Shown one piece after another: positions 32,510-36,237 of a stretch of 36,237 nucleotides of DNA. Each line of letters opens with the position of its first letter. The first letter of the stretch is position 1. Position numbers and translations under genes: made by a program. Origin of the DNA: Akkermansia muciniphila. GTDB lineage: Bacteria; Verrucomicrobiota; Verrucomicrobiia; Verrucomicrobiales; Verrucomicrobiaceae. The notes beneath the pieces were generated by a model, which saw only the letters and a list, made by a program, of their open reading frames with translations, was not told the DNA's origin and ran no database searches. The stretch is taken from positions 1 through 36,237 of the forward strand of contig CAMAZK010000018.1 in assembly GCA_945863205.1 (NCBI GenBank), written 5' to 3'.

Positions 32510-33478
32510 ATGTCCCTCCTCACCGTCCAAAATCTCCAGCAGCACTTCCCCGTTCGCGGTGGCGTCATCCGCCATGCCGTGGCCTCGTGCAAGGCGGTCG
32601 ATGGCGTGAGTTTTTCTCTGGGCGAAGGTGAAACACTGGGCCTCGTCGGAGAATCCGGCTGCGGCAAGACCACGCTCGGCAAGGCCATCGTCCGCCTGCT
32701 CAAACCAACCGGCGGCAGAATTGATTTCGAGGGTCACGACATCACGCATGCCTCCATGGGCACCATCCGGCCGCTGCGACGTCACATGCAGATGATCTTC
32801 CAGGATCCTGCGGAGTCCCTGAACCCGCGCCACACCGTGCGCGACATTTTGGAGGAACCCTACATCGTGCAAAAGATCGGCTCCAAGGACGAGCGCCGGA
32901 AATGGGTGCTCGAACTGCTCGACAAAGTCGGCCTCAGTTCCGCCTCCGCCGACCGCTTCCCCTTCGAGTTCAGCGGCGGCCAGCGTCAGCGCATCGGCAT
33001 CGCGCGTGCGATCGCCTTGAAACCGAAGCTGATCGTCTGTGACGAGCCGGTGTCAGCGCTCGACGTGTCCGTGCAAAGCCAAGTGCTCAACCTGCTTCTC
33101 GATCTGCAGCGTGACATGGGACTCAGCTATCTCTTCATCGCCCATGGCCTCAGCGTCGTGAAACACATGAGCGACCGCGTCGCCGTGATGTACCTCGGCA
33201 AGATCGTCGAGCTCGCCCCCGCCGAAGAGCTCTACCACAACCCGCGCCACGCCTACACAAAGGCCCTCCTCGACGCCATCCCCGTCCCCGATCCTGCCAA
33301 ACGCCGCCGGCGCCAACTCCTCCAGGGCGACGTGCCAAGTCCGATCAATCCCCCCGCCGGCTGCGCCTTCGGCCATCGCATGAAGCATCCTAAGTGGGAG
33401 GAAAGCACCCGCACCGATCTCACGCTCAAAGAGATCGCGCCGGGCCACTTCGTGCAGCCTTGTCCGTGCTGCACGTGA
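32510..33478 (+). CDS. oppF: OppF-type peptide ABC transporter ATPase
   Basis: 322 residues, second ATPase of the importer. Walker A GESGCGKT, the Q-loop [16 protein letters not shown], signature [14 protein letters not shown], Walker [13 protein letters not shown] and the oligopeptide C-terminal block [16 protein letters not shown]. The protein ends with a Cys-rich [10 protein letters not shown], as in several OppD/OppF proteins. It follows the hicA stop at two bases and is followed by a second HicBA pair. Its last codons form the left copy of a 13-bp direct repeat. Confidence 0.93.
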   Translation: MSLLTVQNLQQHFPVRGGVIRHAVASCKAVDGVSFSLGEGETLGLVGESGCGKTTLGKAIVRLLKPTGGRIDFEGHDITHASMGTIRPLRRHMQMIFQDPAESLNPRHTVRDILEEPYIVQKIGSKDERRKWVLELLDKVGLSSASADRFPFEFSGGQRQRIGIARAIALKPKLIVCDEPVSALDVSVQSQVLNLLLDLQRDMGLSYLFIAHGLSVVKHMSDRVAVMYLGKIVELAPAEELYHNPRHAYTKALLDAIPVPDPAKRRRRQLLQGDVPSPINPPAGCAFGHRMKHPKWEESTRTDLTLKEIAPGHFVQPCPCCT

Positions 33479-33480
33479 AG
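33468..33480. repeat. 13-bp direct repeat, left copy
   Basis: gctgcacgtgaag, overlapping the oppF stop codon. An identical copy lies 540 bases downstream, and the second HicBA pair lies between. The sequence following each copy is also partly similar (…gcc gaatcgcc versus …gcc ggattgcc). Confidence 0.5.
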
Positions 33481-33522
33481 AATCTCGATGCCGAATCGCC
33501 CCACCTGTGAAATAATCCCGGC

Positions 33523-33783
33523 ATGAAACAACGCTGGATCGAGAAAGAGGGCTCGGTGATCGACCTGCCGAACTTGAGTGCCGTCATCGAGAAAGACGGC
33601 CAGTGGTTTGTCTCCACCTGCCCCGAGCTTGGCGTGGCAAGCCAGGGTAAAACCCGCAAGGACGCGTATGAGATGCTGGCGGAAGCCGTGGAGTTGACGT
33701 TGGAATGCGCGAGTGCCGCCGAAATTCGGCGTCGCCTGCGCAAGGGGGCACGTGTTCGCAGTCTCGAACTCAAAGCGGCCTGA
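33523..33783 (+). CDS. hicB: HicB-type antitoxin (second pair)
   Basis: 86 residues. The core LSAVIEKDGQWFVSTCPELG followed by VASQGKTRKDAYEMLAEAVE is the HicB-family RNase-H-like unit. The C-terminal SAAEIRRRLRKGARVRSLE is basic and helical and could bind nucleic acid. It shares little sequence with the first HicB beyond family motifs, so the two pairs are not a recent duplication. The stop overlaps the presumed start of the following toxin. Confidence 0.8.
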   Translation: MKQRWIEKEGSVIDLPNLSAVIEKDGQWFVSTCPELGVASQGKTRKDAYEMLAEAVELTLECASAAEIRRRLRKGARVRSLELKAA

Positions 33784-33995
33784 GGCCGCTACCAGCTTCG
33801 GACGTGTGCAGGATTCTGGCGCAGCACGGCTTCGTAGAGTTCCGCCAATCAGGCAGCCACATCACCATGCGGATGAATGATGAAAAGTCAGGCGGACGAA
33901 CCGTTCCAGTCCCAAATCACCGCGAGATTGCTGTTGGCACCTTGAAGTCGATCATCGCGCAGAGCGGTCTGGCTGCCGATCTGTTCCGTAAGTGA
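33780..33995 (+). CDS. hicA: HicA-type toxin (second pair), probable CTG start
   Basis: About 71 residues: RPLPASDVCRILAQHGFVEF, then RQSGSHITM with the catalytic His, then RTVPVPNHREIAVGTLKSII. The family's N-terminus (xLPxxSGxxV) aligns to begin at the CTG that overlaps the hicB stop (cTGA). The only upstream ATG in frame, at 33705, would add 25 residues of unlikely sequence overlapping hicB, and a GTG at 33804 would remove the first helix. A rare CTG start is thus the best fit, coupled to hicB translation. Weak initiation would keep the toxin below the antitoxin. Confidence 0.75.
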   Translation: MRPLPASDVCRILAQHGFVEFRQSGSHITMRMNDEKSGGRTVPVPNHREIAVGTLKSIIAQSGLAADLFRK

Positions 33996-34007
33996 CGAGC
34001 TCAAGCC

Positions 34008-34020
34008 GCTGCACGTGAAG
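34008..34020. repeat. 13-bp direct repeat, right copy
   Basis: gctgcacgtgaag, 13 bases after the second hicA stop. Together with the left copy at the oppF stop it brackets the HicBA pair exactly. It lies in a short coding-like run (ELKPLHVKVAVPDCHVEAYR, ending at a stop at 34057-34059) of unknown origin. Confidence 0.5.
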
Positions 34021-34074
34021 GTTGCGGTGCCGGATTGCCATGTGGAGGCGTATCGGTAGTCTCGCGCTCTTCCC

Positions 34075-36237
34075 ATGCCCCGTGTTGCCAAAAAATCCGC
34101 CGCCAAGCTCTCCCATGACGTCATCCGCATTCGTGGCGCACGGCAAAACAACCTGAAGGGGATCGATCTCGACCTGCCGCTGGGCCAGTTGAGCGTCATC
34201 ACCGGTCCGAGCGGCAGCGGGAAATCGTCGCTGGCGTTCGATACGATCTACGCGGAGGGGCAGCGCCGCTATGTGGAGACATTCTCTCCCTACACACGGC
34301 AGTTCTTCGAGCGCATGGACAAGCCGAAGGTGGATTCGATCGAGGGCATCCCACCGGCCATCGCCATCGAGCAGGTGAACAACATGCGCAGCACGCGCTC
34401 CACCGTCGGCACGATCACGGAGATCAACGACTACCTGAAGATGATCTTCCCGCGTCTCGCGGAGGCGACCTGTCCAAGTTGCAAGCGCTCCGTGCGGCCG
34501 GAAACGCCGGAGAGCATCGTCACCGAGCTGCTGGGCGGTCGCGCCGGCCAGCAGGCGCTCATCCTTTTCCCGATTCCCGTCCCGCCAAAGACCGTCGCCG
34601 CCGATTTTGCCGCGTTTCTCGAATCCCAGGGCTTCGTGCGCGTGTGGCTCTATGGCCAGATCATCCGCACCGACGATCTCGGCACCCGCAAACTCCCCGC
34701 GCAGGTGCTCGTCATCCAGGATCGGGTGATGCTGGATGCGAAACAGCGTCCCCGCCTCGGTGAAGCGCTCGAAGCCGCGTTGCGCTATGGCAAAGGAAAG
34801 ATCGCCGTGAGCCTCGGCGAGGAGACGCGACATTTTTCCACGGACTGGAGCTGCGCGGACTGCGACATCACACTGCCCGCGCCGACGCCGGGCTTGTTCA
34901 GCTTCAACTCGCCCATCGGCGCCTGCCCGACCTGTCGCGGATTTGGCCGCACGCTCGGCATCGACATCGGCAAGGCGATGCCGGATGAATCCCTGAGCAT
35001 CAATCTCGGCCTCGTCCGCCCCTTCCAGAGCAGCAGCCATGGCGACTCGCAGCTCGACCTCGAACGCGCGGCACGGAAGCGCGGCATCGACATCCACAAG
35101 CCGTTTGAAGATTACACGGCCGACGAGCGCCACTGGCTCATCGAGGGGACCGATCCTGATCCCGAAGCCGCCTACCATCGCGGCGAGTGGTACGGCGTTC
35201 GCGGCTTCTTCAAGTGGATGGAATCCCGCAGCTACAAGATGCACGTCCGCGTCTTTCTCAGCCGCTACCGCGCCTACACCGAGTGCGGCGACTGCGGCGG
35301 CGGACGTTTGAAAGAAGAGGCCTACAACTTCCGCATCGGCCCGCACACCATCGCCGACCTCTGGCGCATGCCGGTGAGCGATCTGCATCCGCTCGTGCAA
35401 ACCTGGCCGCTCAAGGAGGGCGACCATGCCGCGACGATGCTGCGCGATGAGATCGCAAGTCGCGTCAGCTACATGGACCGCGCCGGGCTTGGCTACCTGA
35501 ATCTCGACCGCCAGACGCGCACGCTCAGCGGTGGTGAACTGCAGCGCGTCAATTTGACCACCTGCCTCGGTGCCTCGCTCGTGAACACGCTCTTCGTTCT
35601 CGATGAACCCAGCATCGGCCTGCACCCGCGTGACATCGGCCGCCTCATCGGCGTGATGGAAGGCCTGCGGGACAAAGGCAACACGCTCCTCGTCGTCGAG
35701 CATGAGGAAGCCGTCATGCAAGCCGCCGACAACCTCATCGACATCGGCCCAGGCCGAGGGGAAAAGGGTGGCGAGCTCGTCTTCAGCGGCCCGATGGAGA
35801 AACTCGCGAAGACGAAGGGCTCGCTGACCGGCGACTACTTGTTCGGAAGAAAGTCGATCTCTGTGCCACAAACGCGGCGTCCGGTTTCAGGTTTCAAGTT
35901 TCAAGTTTCAAGTCTTGCTGCCGAAAATCCTCTCGACCTCCCCACGCTTAACGACGATGAATCCCGCAGCCGTGCCTACGCCGCCATCCTCCAGCCCGCA
36001 AACGCCGATCCGTCGCTTCGAAACCGATCCGGAGAAGCTGCGTCAGCTTCGCATCCGTGCGCCAAAGAACTCCACCGAAGCGCTGATCAAGAAAGTTTCG
36101 GCTGGTCTCGCCGCCAGAAAAGAGAGAGGCTTCTCGATGACCAGCTAGCCATCCTCAACCGTCACGCCACCGCGCCTGTGGATCTGGGCACACACATTGG
36201 CGGTGGTGGTGAGCATGAGGTTTATCATCGACAGGGC
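34075..36237 (+). CDS. uvrA: UvrA-like excision repair ATPase, interrupted or truncated, running off the edge
   Basis: ATG giving MPRVAKKSAAKLSHD; 721 codons are open to the window end. Residues 1 to about 600 are the first ABC half of a UvrA paralogue: Walker A GPSGSGKS (44-51), the UvrA block RRYVETFSPYTRQFFERMD, a zinc module CADC with CPTC, signature LSGGELQRV (484-492) and Walker B FVLDEPSIGLHPRD. E. coli UvrA has its second Walker A near residue 640. Here homology stops after GDYLFGRKSISVPQTRR, at a heptanucleotide repeat, and no second Walker A follows in any frame I read. The last 40 residues (LLDDQLAILNRHATAPVDLG and IGGGGEHEVYH) resemble the start of a kinase-like domain found in polyvalent proteins. 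The gene is either disrupted, a half-UvrA, or an unusual fusion. Confidence 0.75.
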   Translation, partial: MPRVAKKSAAKLSHDVIRIRGARQNNLKGIDLDLPLGQLSVITGPSGSGKSSLAFDTIYAEGQRRYVETFSPYTRQFFERMDKPKVDSIEGIPPAIAIEQVNNMRSTRSTVGTITEINDYLKMIFPRLAEATCPSCKRSVRPETPESIVTELLGGRAGQQALILFPIPVPPKTVAADFAAFLESQGFVRVWLYGQIIRTDDLGTRKLPAQVLVIQDRVMLDAKQRPRLGEALEAALRYGKGKIAVSLGEETRHFSTDWSCADCDITLPAPTPGLFSFNSPIGACPTCRGFGRTLGIDIGKAMPDESLSINLGLVRPFQSSSHGDSQLDLERAARKRGIDIHKPFEDYTADERHWLIEGTDPDPEAAYHRGEWYGVRGFFKWMESRSYKMHVRVFLSRYRAYTECGDCGGGRLKEEAYNFRIGPHTIADLWRMPVSDLHPLVQTWPLKEGDHAATMLRDEIASRVSYMDRAGLGYLNLDRQTRTLSGGELQRVNLTTCLGASLVNTLFVLDEPSIGLHPRDIGRLIGVMEGLRDKGNTLLVVEHEEAVMQAADNLIDIGPGRGEKGGELVFSGPMEKLAKTKGSLTGDYLFGRKSISVPQTRRPVSGFKFQVSSLAAENPLDLPTLNDDESRSRAYAAILQPANADPSLRNRSGEAASASHPCAKELHRSADQESFGWSRRQKRERLLDDQLAILNRHATAPVDLGTHIGGGGEHEVYHRQG
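35884..35911. repeat. Heptanucleotide tandem repeat, four units
   Basis: One GTTTCAG and three GTTTCAA units in tandem, located exactly where the UvrA similarity ends. Because the unit is seven bases, gain or loss of one copy shifts the reading frame. Losing one unit would join the uvrA frame to the open frame that ends at 36148. Confidence 0.8.
35957..36148 (+). CDS. Possible small protein overlapping the uvrA-frame tail
   Basis: 62 codons from ATG, MNPAAVPTPPSSSPQTPIRR to ERGFSMTS, in a different frame from the uvrA extension. Its third codon positions are richer in G/C over the last 30 codons than those of the competing frame, which favours it as real coding sequence. It has a Pro/Ser-rich start and a basic helical end (RIRAPKNSTEALIKKVSAGL). 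The family is not recognised. If real, it implies that the UvrA frame beyond about 35880 is not translated or is a relic. Confidence 0.3.
   Translation: MNPAAVPTPPSSSPQTPIRRFETDPEKLRQLRIRAPKNSTEALIKKVSAGLAARKERGFSMTS

Noticed and set aside
33997..34059. Short coding-like run ELKPLHVKVAVPDCHVEAYR before uvrA as a gene remnant
   Set aside because: High G/C at third positions hints at former coding sequence, but it is only about 20 codons from the last coherent point, has no recognisable family and no start codon.
33952..35871. 639-codon open frame on the minus strand opposite uvrA
   Set aside because: Antisense shadow of the uvrA-like gene, whose Walker A, signature and Walker B motifs are on the plus strand.
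35884..35911. CRISPR-like array
   Set aside because: Units are seven bases in direct tandem without spacers; this is a simple sequence repeat.

Overview
The window looks like part of a chromosome from the phylum Verrucomicrobiota (PVC group). This rests on high GC, a Bacteroidota/PVC-style alternative complex III operon, twin-arginine sugar-isomerase and SGNH-hydrolase genes typical of PVC bacteria, and a palindromic repeat whose translation (GILPG..AGKMPA..GGTP) I associate with verrucomicrobial genomes. The phylum call is inference. Almost no start codon in the window has a Shine-Dalgarno sequence.

Left part (1-6330): the end of an RluB/RsuA-type pseudouridine synthase, a diacylglycerol-kinase-family lipid kinase, a lone nuoG (complex I subunit), a DapA-type aldolase coupled to a secreted sugar-phosphate isomerase/epimerase-like protein, and a secreted SGNH hydrolase.

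Centre (24916 down to 6338, all minus strand): one dense respiratory operon of about 18.6 kb. It begins with alternative complex III, actABCDEF (quinol to cytochrome c). It continues with a small membrane protein, a CcoN-like protein, a CcoO-like monohaem cytochrome, another monohaem cytochrome c and a cupredoxin-like lipoprotein. It ends with an A-type cytochrome oxidase (coxA, coxC, subunit IV, two tiny membrane proteins, coxB) and haem A synthase ctaA. Three things are unusual. The CcoN-like protein has lost four of the six metal-binding histidines and the active-site tyrosine. CoxA lacks the K-channel lysine. CoxC carries roughly 250 extra residues in a periplasmic loop. I infer a dedicated ACIII/pseudo-cbb3/aa3 respiratory assembly in which the CcoN-like protein is structural or passes electrons but does not reduce oxygen. 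A CRP/FNR-type palindrome (TGTGA-N6-TCACA) lies just upstream of both this operon and nuoG, so the two may be co-regulated.

Right part (25083-36237): an aspartyl-protease-like lipoprotein, then a YejABEF/Opp-type peptide importer (two permeases, lipoprotein binding protein, two ATPases). A HicBA toxin-antitoxin pair sits between the two ATPase genes, and a second, different HicBA pair follows the last ATPase gene, bracketed by a 13-bp direct repeat. A cruciform-forming repeat is translated as the N-terminal extension of the OppD-like ATPase. The window ends in a UvrA paralogue whose similarity stops after its first ABC half, next to a heptanucleotide tandem repeat. The frame then runs open off the edge.

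I saw no rRNA, tRNA, CRISPR array or insertion sequence. No gene-free stretch exceeds 300 bases; the longest are 24917-25082, 26100-26241 and 1234-1370, each described under its regulatory or repeat entry.
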